DNA of 64,000 nucleotides from Avena insularis (lineage: Eukaryota; Streptophyta; Magnoliopsida; Poales; Poaceae). The stretch's first letter is position 1; the number at the start of each line of letters is the position of its first letter. Below, piece by piece: positions 1 to 12,397 of the stretch. A program made the translations under genes and the position numbers. The notes beneath the pieces are model-generated. The model ran no database searches, had not been told where the DNA came from, and worked only from the letters and a program-made list of their open reading frames with translations. The stretch lies in NCBI GenBank assembly GCA_023614405.1, contig CM042688.1, positions 378,373,331 to 378,437,330 of the forward strand, written 5' to 3'.

Positions 1-1790
1 CGAAAAAGCTTTTGGAGGTACCCATCGAGGGGTCAAAATTAATATATCAGAAACCAGCAAGAGTTTCGATGATAGGTTAAACTTCTTGTTAAGACTTTGC
101 ATCTTGACAATTTAACGAAATTAGGTCAAACTCTAGCTAGCTACAAGTAAACGTCATAGATTGCTATTGAATAAAATATCTTTTCAGAGGTAGATCGGTG
201 CATCTTCTTGTAGTAAACAGTGTCGTTGATGTGAGTTTCCAACTATTAAGAAAGAACATTCAATTCTACATTTTCTGAGTGAATACGAAAGAGGTTATTC
301 TTTTTCCTAAGAAAAGTCCGAAAAATCTTGGATCTGAATGCCACAAGCCAAGTTTACAGACATATATATTGGACCAACATGTTGTACCAACAATTTCCAT
401 GTTTTATGAGTTTTCAAACTTCCCAACTAACTCTGCCCATTAGAATGACTTTATGTCGATTTATCGAAATTAGGTCAAATTTGAAACTACAAGTACTAGT
501 AAATTACATGTGCCCTACACGTGAGACTCAGATAATAAACATATGACATATCATCACTATATAAAATTATAATAGGTAAATCAGAAGAAAACAATTTGAT
601 CAACATCTATAAATTATGAGTGTACATTTGGTTCTTGTACATTGTATATCATGTAGAAGTCAACGACTATTAGCTATCTAAAACTTGAAAATTTTGGTAA
701 CATGGTCTAGAGAAACGAGGGAGAAGATTCTAGAATGATGGAGAAGTGTGTTTTGAGTTTTGTGCATAGCACTCATTGTGACGAAGACTATCAATAGAAT
801 CTTCTAGATGCTAGAATGGAAAAGAAGATCCAACAACTAGAAATGGTGGGATTTGCGAGTCTTGATCCAATGGTCAATGTTCAAAGTTATTCGTACACTA
901 TATAGAGGTAAGAAATTGTAGGTTACTTTGAAAGTTCTATGAAAAAGCTTTTGGGATACCCATCAGGGTCACAATTAATATATTAGAAACCACCGAGAGT
1001 TTTGATGATAGTTTCAACTTCTTGCTAAGATTTTGCATCTTGACAATTTAACGAAATTAGGTCAAACTTGAGCTACAAGCAAGTAAGCGCGAATGATTTA
1101 TCTTGAATTAAATTTATTTTCGGAGGTAGATGGGTGCATCTTCTTGTAGTAAACAATGTTGTCAATGTGAGTTTCCAACTATCAGGAAAGAACATTCTCA
1201 ATTTTCCTAGTGATGATGAGATTGTTCTTTCAGGTAAAGGAAGTCCGAAGAATATGGATTTGAATGCCACAAGCCAAGTTTTCATACATATATGGTGGAT
1301 TACGATTTCCCATGTTTTATGAGTTCTCAAATTTCCTAGCTTACTTCGCCCACTTGAATGGCTTTATGCATATTTATTCAAATTAGGTAAAATTTGAACT
1401 ACTACAAGTAAATTGTGTAGGTTACTTTGAAAGTTTTACGAAAAAGCTCTTGGAGGTACCCATTGAGGGGGGGGTCAATTAATATACTATCATAAACCAT
1501 AGAGAGTTCTGACAACAGGTTCATCTTCTTGCTAATATTTTGCATCTTGATAGTTTAATGAAATTAGGTCAAACTTGAGATACAACTAAGTGCGATAGAT
1601 TGCTCTTGAATTTAATGAAATTAGGTCAAACTTGATCTACAAGTAATAAATTGTAGGTTGCTTTGAAAGTTTTATGAAAAAACTTTTGGAGGTACCCATC
1701 GAGCAGTTAATTAATATATCACAAACCACAGAGGGTTTTGATGATTGGTTCGACTTCTATCTAAGATTTTGCATCATGAAATTTTTTAAC
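1..1790. repeat. Degenerate direct repeats, unit about 500 bp or less
   Basis: A block beginning GAAAAAGCTTTTGGAGGTAC recurs near 1, 941, 1440 and 1676 in the same orientation. It is followed by a TTAATATAT(C/T)A-type segment and a segment containing TTGCATCTTGACAATTTAA. A second block (GTGCATCTTCTTGTAGTAAA) is at about 199 and 1134, and GCCACAAGCCAAGTTT at about 340 and 1267. Copy 1 (1-540) and copy 2 (905-1415) are nearly full; copies 3 and 4 are shortened. Bases 541-905 are not repeated. The array begins outside the window. No coding capacity is convincing, and I do not recognise the family. Confidence 0.75.
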
Positions 1791-2742
1791 ACCTTTTGAA
1801 AATGATCACATGAAATAGGAGAGAGGGGAAATGATTTTTCTATTCTCTATGTGAAACCCACAAGCTTGAGGTGCACCTTAGGCTTAAAGATACAAACTTT
1901 ATTTTCTTCACAGTGTATATGGTGGACCTTAGCGGATGCCACGTACTAGGCCTTAAGGTGTGCTTTTGTACACATTGTTGATGCCCTTATTATGGAAAAA
2001 GCAAATATAGTATAGTAGTAGTACACTAGTAGTAGTACTCATTTCTTTGCTTAGACATATGCTCACCTCTGTCCACACGCTATACATGCTGGGAGAATAA
2101 AACATAGGTAGGGTAAGAGGGCAGCAGCGAAGAGGAGTTGAATGTGGTTCGATGTTAGAGGAAAGTTATGATGGGTTCCTGACACGAGATACTCGTGCGG
2201 CCACTCTACTAGTAGTAAATTTCAGGACCTGTGCACACAAAACAAATTGTTTGTTTTCTCTCCCTCAATGCCTCTCACCATCCATCCTCCCTCTCTCCTA
2301 CCATTTCCCCTCGCGCACTGGCTCGACTAATATCTCCCTCGTCCACAGTGTGGTGCTGCGCGTGTGTGCCTTGGTACGGAGGCTCTGTGTCTCTGGCGTG
2401 TTCAGCAGCCGTGTTGGTGTGGAGTAGGGACAAGGAGTACATAGGAAGGAAACCACTTTGGTCCTTGGCGGCAAAAAAATTCAAACTTTTCCGGTTTTTG
2501 AAATTTTCACTTGCTTCCCAAACATAAAGAGGGAAGGTTACTCAAAAGATCGGCCTTTCGCAATACTTCTTTCTTATCTTTATCTTGTCTTATGTCTTAC
2601 AATACCATACCATACCACTATAAAGTGTACGGATAACTTCAAACATTGACCGTTGGATGAAGACTGGCAAATCCAAACATTGCTAACCGTTGGATCTTCT
2701 TTTCCATTCTTAGCGTCTACACAAGTAAGGGCAATTGATTGC
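1791..2742. other. Stretch without a recognisable gene
   Basis: This stretch is mostly AT-rich, with a CT-rich segment at about 2260-2330. Short frames of 60-100 codons occur in several overlapping frames, with no motif and no consistent splice structure. Two copies of an ACCGTTGGAT core lie at about 2650 and 2688. The segment at 2235-2285 loosely resembles 42440-42490 beyond the far end of the tandem array. Nothing here can be called a gene. Confidence 0.6.
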
Positions 2743-3806
2743 TGATACGTCCATAACGTATCTATAATTTTTGATGGTTTCATACTAATAATATGCTTTT
2801 GACACTCCTTTTTGTATAAAGTTTATGATTTATTTGGACTAATCTACTAATAGTTGTAAAAGTGCACAATGTTCTTGTTTTACACTTTGATGTGTAGGAA
2901 TTACCAAGAATACAAGTGGAAACCTTGTTGGAGTCAAATTGGGATTTTTCCAGAAATCTGTCTTAGAACTCTATTTGAAGATGGTCAAGTTTCGGGTCAA
3001 ATACGGCATCAAACGGAAAACTCTTCAACCACAAAGTTGTTGGAAATTTCGTGACAAACATTCTGGACATAAAATTTAGCTGATTCCGAGTCTGAACGGG
3101 CCTTTTAGGCCCGATTTACTGCAGCCTAAGATGGGTGACGGGAATCCGAGAAGCTATATAAAGGGAGGAAACCTAATTTGCCGGAGTATGTGTAAGAGTA
3201 TGGATTCAACATCATAAGGTTTGTAGTATGTGTAAGAGGAAGGGGGGAAGTTCTGCCGGAGTGGCAGAAACCTGAGGATGCGAACCGGAATGTTGCACGT
3301 ATGGGAGTAAGAGGACCATTAAACTTAAGGCTATGGTTGGGGAAACCTTAATGCATTGATTAGTACTTACGAATGTTTGCTAACAATCCAATCATATATT
3401 ACATGTAATTCCAAGTTGTGAAGCGCATGTATATTTAGCCTCTCCCACATAGAAAACTGCATCGAAGACAATGAACCCGATATATTCGCTATTTAAACTT
3501 GGACAAAGCCACCACAATTACCACCACTATTCCACACTCATGGTTCTGGTAGTTTAGTGTATTTTATTGCTGCAGCAACTAGCTTTACTTTCTTGTTATT
3601 TATTATCATGCAAAGCTATCTCTATTACTCGTATTGTTGCTCTAGTTTTATTTCCTAGATAATGCAAACGTTTAGTGTGTGTATAGTTGTATCGGTGGTT
3701 GATAGAAGTTGAGAGAATATTTATCCTACCTTTAGCTCCTCGTTGGGTTCGACACTCTTACTTATCAAAAAGGCTACACACGATCCCTTATACTTGTGGT
3801 TTATCA
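2743..3806 (+). repeat. 5' LTR of element A (internally deleted)
   Basis: The LTR starts TGATACGTCC and ends TTTATCA. It is 1064 bp long, against 1462 bp for the 3' copy, because about 415 bp between the TATA region and the ATCATAAGGTTT segment are missing. The junction (3181-3205) carries a filler made of short copies of sequence found 40-75 bp downstream. A TATA-like box (TATATAAA) lies at 3155-3162. Confidence 0.85.
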
Positions 3807-3816
3807 AGACCTTTTC

Positions 3817-3834
3817 TGGCGCCGTTGCCGGGGA
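3817..3834 (+). other. Primer binding site, tRNA-Asp type (element A)
   Basis: TGGCGCCGTTGCCGGGGA lies 10 bp after the LTR end and is complementary to the 3' end of plant tRNA-Asp. It fixes the element as plus-oriented. Confidence 0.85.
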
Positions 3835-6800
3835 GCAATAGCGTTTGAGTGAATATTCTTGTGTGCACTTGTTTGCTTTATCTCTAAGTAGGTTTTACTT
3901 TCAGTTTTAAGTTGTTCTCTATCTTAGTATGGATAGGGAATGCGAATTACAAAAAAAAATAGTTGTACTTGTTACCTAAAAACATTTTCAAAAAGGAAAG
4001 TGATTGGAAAGATGAGTAATGGTTAAGTGGGGGTCGACCTTGAACACTTGTGTTCATGCCTATGAAACCAAAACAAATATTTCCATGGAAGCTTTTCAGT
4101 TATAAACTTGTAGGAATGGATGAAGCCTTGAAAAAGAAAGATATTTCTGGTATTGATCTTAATGCTTATTCATTCAAAAATACTTGAATCTTGCTCCTAT
4201 GCCTAACTTAAAGGCGTTAAAGAAAAGTACTTATTGGGAGATAAACCAAAAGTTTTAGATGAGTCTTGGAAGTTATTACCTCTGTAATAACCACTCCTTA
4301 TCGTTTTTATTTGCTTTTTGTGCCAAGAGTAACCTCTAATGAGAGAGTAGTAATGCTTGGGAAAGTTGCTGTCCCGAAATAGATTTTTGTGCTTCGCTGT
4401 AAAAATTCGTGTAAAATCTCTGTACGTCAGTTTGAGCTGTAATATTTTGTGCTTCTGCCCCAGGTTTTTATTCAACTTTCGTTAGTTCAACACTTTTCGA
4501 TTTGAGCAACAGGTTTCTGAAAAAAATGGTTTCTATCCGATGGTCTGTTTTGACAGATTTCTGCCATTATTTGCATTTGCTTCTTGTTGATTCCTTTTTG
4601 GGTTCTCTTAGGGGAATTGAGCTTTTTAAGGGAAGTGCTACATTAGCTTGTGTTTTAATGGAAGTTTTATTGGTGTTGAAACTGAACCCAAAGACTTATT
4701 ATCTTGAGTACACTAATGTTGCTAATGAAGATTATGTTTAAGTTTTGCATGAAGGAAAAATTTCAGATGTTAAGGAAAGAATGATGTAATGAGATGAAGA
4801 ATGGACAAAAGTTCAATCTTGGGGATGCCACCCCGTGTCACCCCAAGAAATATCTAAGAAGTACAAGCGTCAAAGCTTGGGGATGCCCAAGGCATCCCCT
4901 TCTTCATTAATAAAAATCTCAGGTTCTTCCAAACACTTCATTTTTATTGTTTCATGCACAGTTGTGTTGTTCTTGGAGCGTCTTTGTTTTCGTTTTTGGT
5001 TTTTGTTTACTTGGTTTGCTTAGTTTGCTTGAATAAATTGGTTGGACCCTCTCTTTCATACATTAGTTTTCCAATAAGTGTGGTTTGGATTGGAAAAGAG
5101 TAGGAAAAGTTCATGCTTAAGTGGTAAAAGGAGCTCATTTTTTACGATGGCCTATGCTTTGTCATGTCATGCTTGATATTGTTTTGAATTTATGCTTAGT
5201 GATTTTTGCTGTAGCATGACATGTTATAAACAATTGAGATTGGTTAATGTGCCTTGAAAGAATCATGCGTTGTTTTAGCATATTAAAGCATAGTAATGTG
5301 GTATTCTCCTTTGATGCTTTATTTGGGTTGACTTGGCGGATGCTCACACCATGTTATGATTATCCCAAGTCACCATAGCCTTTATGATACTTTAGTTTTA
5401 TACTTGTAATATCACTTTATGCTTTAATTAATGATGTTTTGTCGCTTTGCATGATTATGGCCATTATTGCTCTTTTAGTTGTTCGCTCCTAGTCTTTTGC
5501 TAACCTCCATACCAAGTATGAGTTCCACTCATGCATCCAACTCCAAATAAAACCAATTCATTCCAAAGAGTCCACCATACCTACCTATTAGCATTTTCTA
5601 TTCCAAGTATATTCATGTTTTTATATATCTTCCGAATTAAACTTGTTATGTGAAAATTAGTGATTAAAGCTCTCACGAACTTGATGGTACACTTTACTTT
5701 TCTTGCCCCTAATAAACTTGAACCATTGTGTCATCTATGTTGTATATGCTTGCACTTATATGTTGGGGATTAGCAGAAACATGCTGTCATGGGGAACGCT
5801 TTCAACATTGCACTTGTACATTGTACCTAGTTTATATCATGCTCTTTTGTCTATGGATGTCGTCGGTGTGAAATGAAAGGGGATATTGTAAGTCCATGGA
5901 GTTATGTATGTGTGTTAGAGAAATGCCTGGGCCGCCGGTCTAATCCATGCCTAATCATGGTGGAAACCTGCAGCGTAACCATAATGAGAAATCTATGAAG
6001 CATTATTCTTTTAAAAAAGAGATAGATATTGAGAAAAAATAAAAAAAAGATGAGAAAAGAGGAAAGAGAGAAAAAGCACCATTTTCCCATGGTAAATAAA
6101 AAGATTGCTGAGATGCTCGTTGTCTGCTTGCCTTGTCATTTTGATATGGGGATTCTTCCGTATCATCGGGCAAGGGGTACCCCATTGGCGGTTCTCTATG
6201 ATACACATGTACTTACTATGACAAGAGCTTACTGGTAACTAAACTTGAGTAGCATGAGGAGCGGCCCTCGTATTCAAGGGACATGAGATTTCCAACTTAT
6301 ACTTTGTCAAGCATATACTCTATAGTTTGTTAACTTTAACCTTAATCACTTCGAGATGCTTATGATAGGGGCAATGAGAGCTAAAAGCTAATAAGTACCA
6401 TAATTTTTGGAAGCTCTTTATGAGACTTGAATCCCTGCTTCCTTCTATGAAGCCCTTTTTCCACTTTTATATTGAGTATCCACCTTCTATCTTTATGCAC
6501 CTATTAAGAGAGTATAGTTGTCATTCTTAGTTCTATGTGCATTGTCCCAAGACTTGTTGATTGATGCATAACTTTGATATTGCTTGTTCCTAAACTCTTT
6601 GTATCTAGTCACCCTTATGAACTTTGAAGGTGTCCTATGCATTTATGTTTTGCTAATCTATGAGGGACAAGCTGAATACCATTCTCATTATGCTTTCTTT
6701 ATGTGAAACAAACAAACGACTTGCAAGGCATTGTTATTCATGAATCTTTTGTTTGTGCCTTTTCATGTTACAACATAGTTGCTATGTCTTATTCTTAGAA

Positions 6801-6950
6801 CTCTATCTTTCATGATTCATGTTTAGAGTACCTTAATACCAGCTATCAATGCTTTTACAATAATGATGATCAAGATTATGTCGTCTGCATATCACCACAA
6901 AAATTATATTGTATTGATCATTTACCTACTCTAGGACGAGTAGGACCTAA
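3835..6950 (+). other. Non-coding interior of element A
   Basis: There is no frame longer than about 90 codons and no retroviral-type motif. Almost all gag is gone: only about 370 bases separate the primer site from the segment shared with element B (from about 4200). Two hairpins sit at 4818-4847 and 4879-4899. The segment at about 5640-5690 is shared with B (about 19745) and C (about 54113), and 6060-6230 is shared with C (54540-54720) and with the fragment at 63830-64000. The shared, non-coding nature suggests a cis-acting 3' domain (inference). Confidence 0.7.
4818..4899 (+). other. Two adjacent hairpins in element A
   Basis: Hairpin 1 has the 7-bp stem CTTGGGG (4818-4824) with CCCCAAG (4841-4847). 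Hairpin 2 has the perfect 9-bp stem GGGGATGCC (4879-4887) with GGCATCCCC (4891-4899) around the loop CAA. Both recur in element B at 18945-18973 and about 19004-19024, the second with one change. Candidate roles are RNA packaging, dimerisation or 3' processing; none is shown by sequence alone. Confidence 0.6.
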
Positions 6951-6962
6951 GCTTGGGGATGT
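6951..6962 (+). other. Polypurine tract of element A
   Basis: The purine-rich GCTTGGGGATGT sits immediately before the 3' LTR, the place expected for plus-strand priming. The same tract precedes the 3' LTR of B (20983-20995), and a G-richer version precedes that of C. Confidence 0.7.
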
Positions 6963-8424
6963 TGATACGTCTAGAACGTATCTATAATTTTTGATGGCTT
7001 CATGCTAATAATATGCTTTTGACACTCCTTTTTGTATAAAGTTTATGATTTATTTGGACTAACCTACTTATAGTTGCAAAAGTGCACAATGTTCTTGTTT
7101 TACACTTTGATGTGTAGGAATTACCAAGAATACAAGTGGAAACCTTGTTGGAATCAAATTGGGAATTTTCCAGAAATCTATCTTAGAACTCTTTTTGAAG
7201 ATGGTCACGTTTCGGGTCGAATATATGGTCAAACGGAAAACTCTTCAACAACAAAGTTGTTGGAAATTTCACGACAAACATTCTGGACATAACATTTAGC
7301 TGATTTCGAGTCCGGACGAGCCTTTTAGGCCCAATTTACTGCAGCCCAAGATGGGTGACGGGAATCCGAGAAGCTATATAAAGGGAGGAAACCTAATTCG
7401 CCCAGGGCATCTCCACCCACGAATTTGCAGCCACCAAAGCCATGTTTTTGCCTCCCCCATGGATCCCATCTCCATGGGGAGGGTTCCCAAGAAGCCATGA
7501 AGGAAGGGGGCTAAGGGGCGGTGCTCCCCCATGATACCGGCAGAGGGGAAGGAGTCCCCGGTGCCGCCGCTGCCCTCTTCACCATCTTCACCACCATCTC
7601 CATCACCTAATCCTCCTAGTATGGAGTGGTTCATCCTCCCACACACCTTTGTACCGTCCTATGTAAACATGGTGTTTGATGCTATAAGTTATAATCCTAT
7701 GATCTATGTCATGTTTGCGTAGTTTCTTTGTTCTTAGATTGAATGGTTGAACGTCTTTAGTTCATTCGAGTTGTATGTTGATATGGTACAGTCCTTTGGT
7801 GTCCATTATATTTGTGCGCGTATTGATTAAACATCATAAGGTTTCTAGTATGTGTAAGAGGAAGGGGGAAGTTCTGCCGGAGTGACAGAAACCTGAGGAC
7901 GCGAACTGGAATGTTGCACGTATGGGAGTAAGAGGACCATTAAACATAAGGCTATGGTTGGGGAAACCTTAATGCATTGATTAGTACTTACAGATGTTTG
8001 CTAATAATCAAATCATATAGTACATGTAATTCCAAGTAGTGAAGCGCATGTATATTTAGCCTCTCCCACATAGAAAACTGCATCGAAGACAATGAACCCG
8101 ATCTATTCGCTATTTAAACTTGGACAAAGCCACCACAATTACCACCAATATTCCACACTCATGGTTCTATTAGTTTAGTGTCTTTTATTGCTGCAGCAAC
8201 TAGCTTTACTTTCTTGTTATTTATTATCATGCAAAGCTATCTCTATTACTCATATTGTTGCTCTAGTTTTATTTCCTAGATAATGGAAACGTTTAGTGTG
8301 TGTAGAGTTCTATCAATGGTTGATAGAACTTGAGAGAATATTTATTCTACCTTTAGCTCCTCGTTGGGTTCGACACTTTTACTTATCGAAAAGGCTACAC
8401 ACGATCCCCTATACTTGTGGGTTA
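6963..8424 (+). repeat. 3' LTR of element A
   Basis: The LTR is 1462 bp, starts TGATACGTCT and ends at GGGTTA without the last three bases of the 5' copy. A TATA-like box lies at 7375-7382. A CCDCC-rich segment at 7400-7600 opens small frames (for example 90 codons on the minus strand, 7374-7646) that are LTR leader rather than genes. Confidence 0.85.
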
Positions 8425-11400
8425 GTATGAAGAGTATGGCTCAATCAGCTTCTCTCTTGAGAAGGAGCCAAACATGACTATTTTCCTTGATTAATTTTAG
8501 GATGCTTCGTTCAAAATTTATGGACGTCAATGAAATTTTACCCCTTTTTAGGTAAAGTGTACTCCCACCATTCGTGTAAAATTTGAACACAAAAGCAAGT
8601 GGTAAAATTCAAACGTATTTGAGCTTACTAGTTGTCAATGAGTATGAACATTCTTGAATTTCAAGCTGAACAACCAGGGTCAAGGACATATGTACATCAT
8701 ACTTTATGCTAATGATTCATGATCCCATATTGAAGAATTTGCATGACGCAAAATTTGGCCATATTTTGAAAACAAACAAAGTGGAAGTAGTACGAAGAGT
8801 ATGGCTTGGTCAGGTTCTTTCTCAAGATGGAGCTGAACCCGACTATTTTCCTTTGCTTAATTTTAAGGTGTGCTTCGTGCTAAATTTATGTACCTCGATG
8901 TAATTTTCCCATTTTCGGTCCTTGATGAAAACAAACAAAGAGGTAGTACTATGAAGAGTACGACTCGATCAGCTGCTCTCTCGAGAAGGAGCCGAACATG
9001 ACTATTTTATTTGCTTAATTTTAGGGTACTTCATGCTAAATGTATGGACCTCGATGTAATTTCCTCCCTTTTTAGGTCCTTGATGTGAAATGTACTCCTA
9101 CCGTCCGTATAAAATTCAAACCTAGAAGTTAGTGGTAAAGTTAAATGAATTTAAGGTTAGTTGTGAATGAGTATGAACAATCTTGGATTTCAAGATGAAC
9201 GCCCAAGGTCATGGCCATATCTACATCATACTTTGCATCGATGATTCATGATCCCATATCGAAGAATTTGCATGCCACCAAATTGGGCCATAATTTGAAA
9301 ACAAACGAAGAGGCAAGTAGTACGAAGAATATGGCACGACCAGCTGCTCTCTCAAGAAGGAGCCGAACCCGATAATTTTCCCTTCTTAATTTTAGGGTTC
9401 TTTGTGCTAAATGTATAGACCTCGATGTAATTTTACCTATTTCAGGTCCTTGATGTAAAATATACTCCCACCGTCCTTGTAAAATTGGAACAGAAAAGCA
9501 AGTGGTAGAATTTAAACGTATTTAAGCTTATTAGTTCTCAGTGAATATGAAAATTCTTGCATTTCAAGCCGAATGACTAGGGTCATACATATCTACATCA
9601 TTCTTTATGCTGACGATTCATGATCCCATATCGAAGAATTTGCATGGCTTCCAAATTTGTCCATAATTTGAAAACAAACAAAGAGGAAGGAGTATGAAGA
9701 GTATGGCTTAATAGATCAACCTCTCTCTCTAGAAGGAGCAAAACATGACTGTTTTCCCTTCTTAATTTTTGGGTGCTTCGTGCTAAATATATGAACCTCG
9801 ATCTAATTTTACCTTTTTTAGGTCCTTGATGTAAAACATCCTTCGATCGTACGTGTAAAATTTGAACCTAAAAGCAATTTGTAAAATTTAAACGTATTTA
9901 AGATTATTATTTGTCAATGAGTATGAACATCCTTGGATTTCAAGATGAACGACCAACATCATGGCCATATCTACATCATACTTTATGCCGATGATTCGTG
10001 ATACCATATCCAAGAATTTGCATGCCGTCAAATTTGGCCATATTTTCAATACAAACAAAGAGGAAGTAGTATGAAGAGTATGGCTCGATCAGCTTTTCTC
10101 TCGAGAAGGAGCAAAACATGACTGTTTTCCATGCTTAGTTTTAGGGTGCTTCGTGCTAAATGTATGGACCTTGATGTAATTTTACATTTTTAGGTCCTTG
10201 ACATAAAATGTACTCCCTCTGTCCATACATGTAAAATTCGAACCCAAAAGTAAGTGGTAACATTTAAACATATTTAAGATTATTAGTTGTCGATGAGTAT
10301 ATGAAAATTCTTGGATTTCAAGCCGAATGACCAAGGTCATGGCCATATCTACATCATACTTTATGCTGATGATGATCCCATGTCTAGGAATTTTCATGCC
10401 TCCAAATTTAGCCATATATATTGAAAACAAACAAAGAGAAAGTAGTATGAAGTGTATGGCTAGATAAGCTTCTCTCTCAAGAAGGAGCCAAACATGATGG
10501 TTTTCCCTGCTTAATTTTATGGTGATTCATGCTAAATGTATGGACCTCGATGTAATTTTACCTTTTTTAGGTCCTTGATGTAAATGTACTCCCACCTTCG
10601 TACGTGTAAAATTCGAAGGTAAAAGCAAATGGTAAAATTTAAACGTATTTAAGCTTATTTGTGAATGAGTACGAACAATCTTGGATTTCAAGTCGAATGA
10701 ACAAGGTCATGGCCATATCTACATCATACTTTATATCGATGATTCATGATCCCATATGAAAGAATTTGCATGCCGCCAAATTGGGCCATATTTTTAAAAC
10801 AACGGAAGAGGAAGTAGTATGAAGAGTATGGCTCGACGAGCTACTCTCTCGAGAAGGAGCCGAACCCGGCTATTTTCCCTGCTTAATTTTAGGGTGCTTT
10901 GTGCTAAATGTATGGAGCTCGATGTAATTTAACCTTTTTAGGTCCTTGCTATAAAACATACTCCCACCATCCGTGTAAAATTCGAACATAAAAGCAAGTG
11001 GTAAAATTTAAACGTATTTAAGCTTATTAGTTGTCAAAGAATATGAACATTATTGCATTTCAAGCCGAACGACCAGGGCCATGGACATATCTACATCATA
11101 CTTTATGCTGATGATTCATGATCCCATATCGAAGAATTTGCATGCTGCCAAATCTAGTCATATATTTCTAAAACAAACAAACAAAAAGTAGTATGAAGAG
11201 TATGGCTCGATCAGCTTCTCTCTCGAGAAGGAGCCAAACATGATTGTTTTTCCTGCTTAAGTTTAGGGTGCTTCATGCTAAATGTATGGACCTCAATGTA
11301 ATTTTACCCCTTTTTAGGTCCTTGATGTAAAATGTAGTCCCACTGTTCGTACGTGTAAAATTCGAAGGTAAAACCAAATGGTAAAATTTAAACGTATTTA

Positions 11401-12397
11401 AGCTTATTTGTGAATGAGTACGAACAATCTTGGATTTTAAGTCGAATGAACAAGGTCATGGCCATAACTACATCATACTTTATATCGATGATTCATGATC
11501 CCATATCAAAGAATTTGCATGCCGCCAAATTGGGCCATATTTTTAAAACAACGGAAGAGGAAGGAGTTTGAAGAGTATGGCTCGACGAGCTGCTCTCTCG
11601 AGAAGGAGCCAAACTCGGATGTTTTCCCTGCTTAATTTTAGGGTGCTTTGTGCTAAATGTATGGACCTCGATGTAATTTAACATTTTTTAGGTCCTTGGT
11701 ATAAAACGTACTCCCACCGTCCGTGTAAAATTCGAACATAAAAGCAAGTGGTAAAATTTAAACGTATTTAAGCTTATTTGTTGTCAATAAATATGAACAT
11801 TATTGCATTTCAAGCCGAACGACTAGGGCCATGGACATATCTACATCATACTTTATGCTGATGATTCATGATCCCATATCGAAGAATTTGCATGCTGCCA
11901 AATCTAGTCATATATTTATAAAACAAACGAACAAAAAGTAGTATGAAGAGTATGGCTTGATCAGCTTCTCTCTCGAGAAGGAGCCAAACATGATTGTTTT
12001 CCCTTCTTAATTGTAGGGTGCTTCATGCTAAATGTATGGACCTCAATGTAATTTTACCCCTTTTAGGTCCTTGCTATAAAAGGTACTCCCACCGTCCGTG
12101 TAAAATTTGAACATAAAAGCAAGTGGTAAAATTTAAAAGTATTTAAGCTTATTAGTTGTCAATGAGTATGAACATTCTTGCATTTTAAGCCGAACAACTA
12201 GGGTCATGGACATATGTACATTATACTTTATGTTGATGATTCATGATCCCATATCAAAGAATTTGCATGACGCAAAAATTGGCCATATTTTGGAAACAAA
12301 CTAAGAGTATGGCATGGTCAGGTTCTTTCTCAAGAGGGAGCCGAACGCGACTATTTTCCTTTGCTTAATTTTAATTCGTGATTCATGCTAAATTTAT
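8425..12397. repeat. Tandem array, ~374-bp unit, left block
   Basis: The landmark ATGAAGAGTATGGCTCGATC, with variants, recurs near 8426, 8791, 8950, 9321, 9693, 10071, 10446, 10819, 11192, 11567, 11942 and 12303. Spacing is mostly 370-377 bp, with one short unit of 159 bp at 8791-8950. Each unit also carries an ATGTATGGACCTCGATGTAA segment, a TACTCCCACCGTCCGT segment and a CATGATCCCATATC segment. Units 10819/11567 and 11192/11942 pair off as a ~748-bp dimer. No unit has a credible ORF. The block is broken at 12397 by element L and resumes at 39806. I do not recognise it as a named Triticeae satellite. Confidence 0.9.

Larger units (their letters stand above)
2743..8424 (+). mobile_element. 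Element A: non-autonomous Athila-type LTR retrotransposon
   Basis: Two direct LTRs starting TGATACGTC flank a 3.16-kb interior with no gag, protease, RT or integrase frame. The primer site after the 5' LTR matches the 3' end of plant tRNA-Asp, as known for Athila-type gypsy elements, and a purine tract precedes the 3' LTR. The interior from about 4200 is similar to element B (18330-20990), and parts of it to element C (53400-55280). By eye the LTRs are roughly 94% identical over their first 270 bases. The 3' end lacks the final TCA and runs straight into the tandem array, and no target duplication is visible, so the right edge is probably rearranged. A Sabrina/WHAM-like relationship is possible but not tested. 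Confidence 0.85.

Noticed and set aside
3817..3834. Primer sites considered as tRNA gene fragments
   Set aside because: Only the 18-base complement of the tRNA 3' end is present next to LTR ends; no cloverleaf can be formed around it. I saw no tRNA gene elsewhere in the window.
4203..5347. Frames of 60-90 codons in the interior of element A
   Set aside because: The same sequence in element B does not keep these frames open.
8425..12397. Tandem array considered as a CRISPR-like or gene-family array
   Set aside because: Units are ~374 bp without spacers and without shared ORFs; this is a eukaryotic satellite-type repeat.
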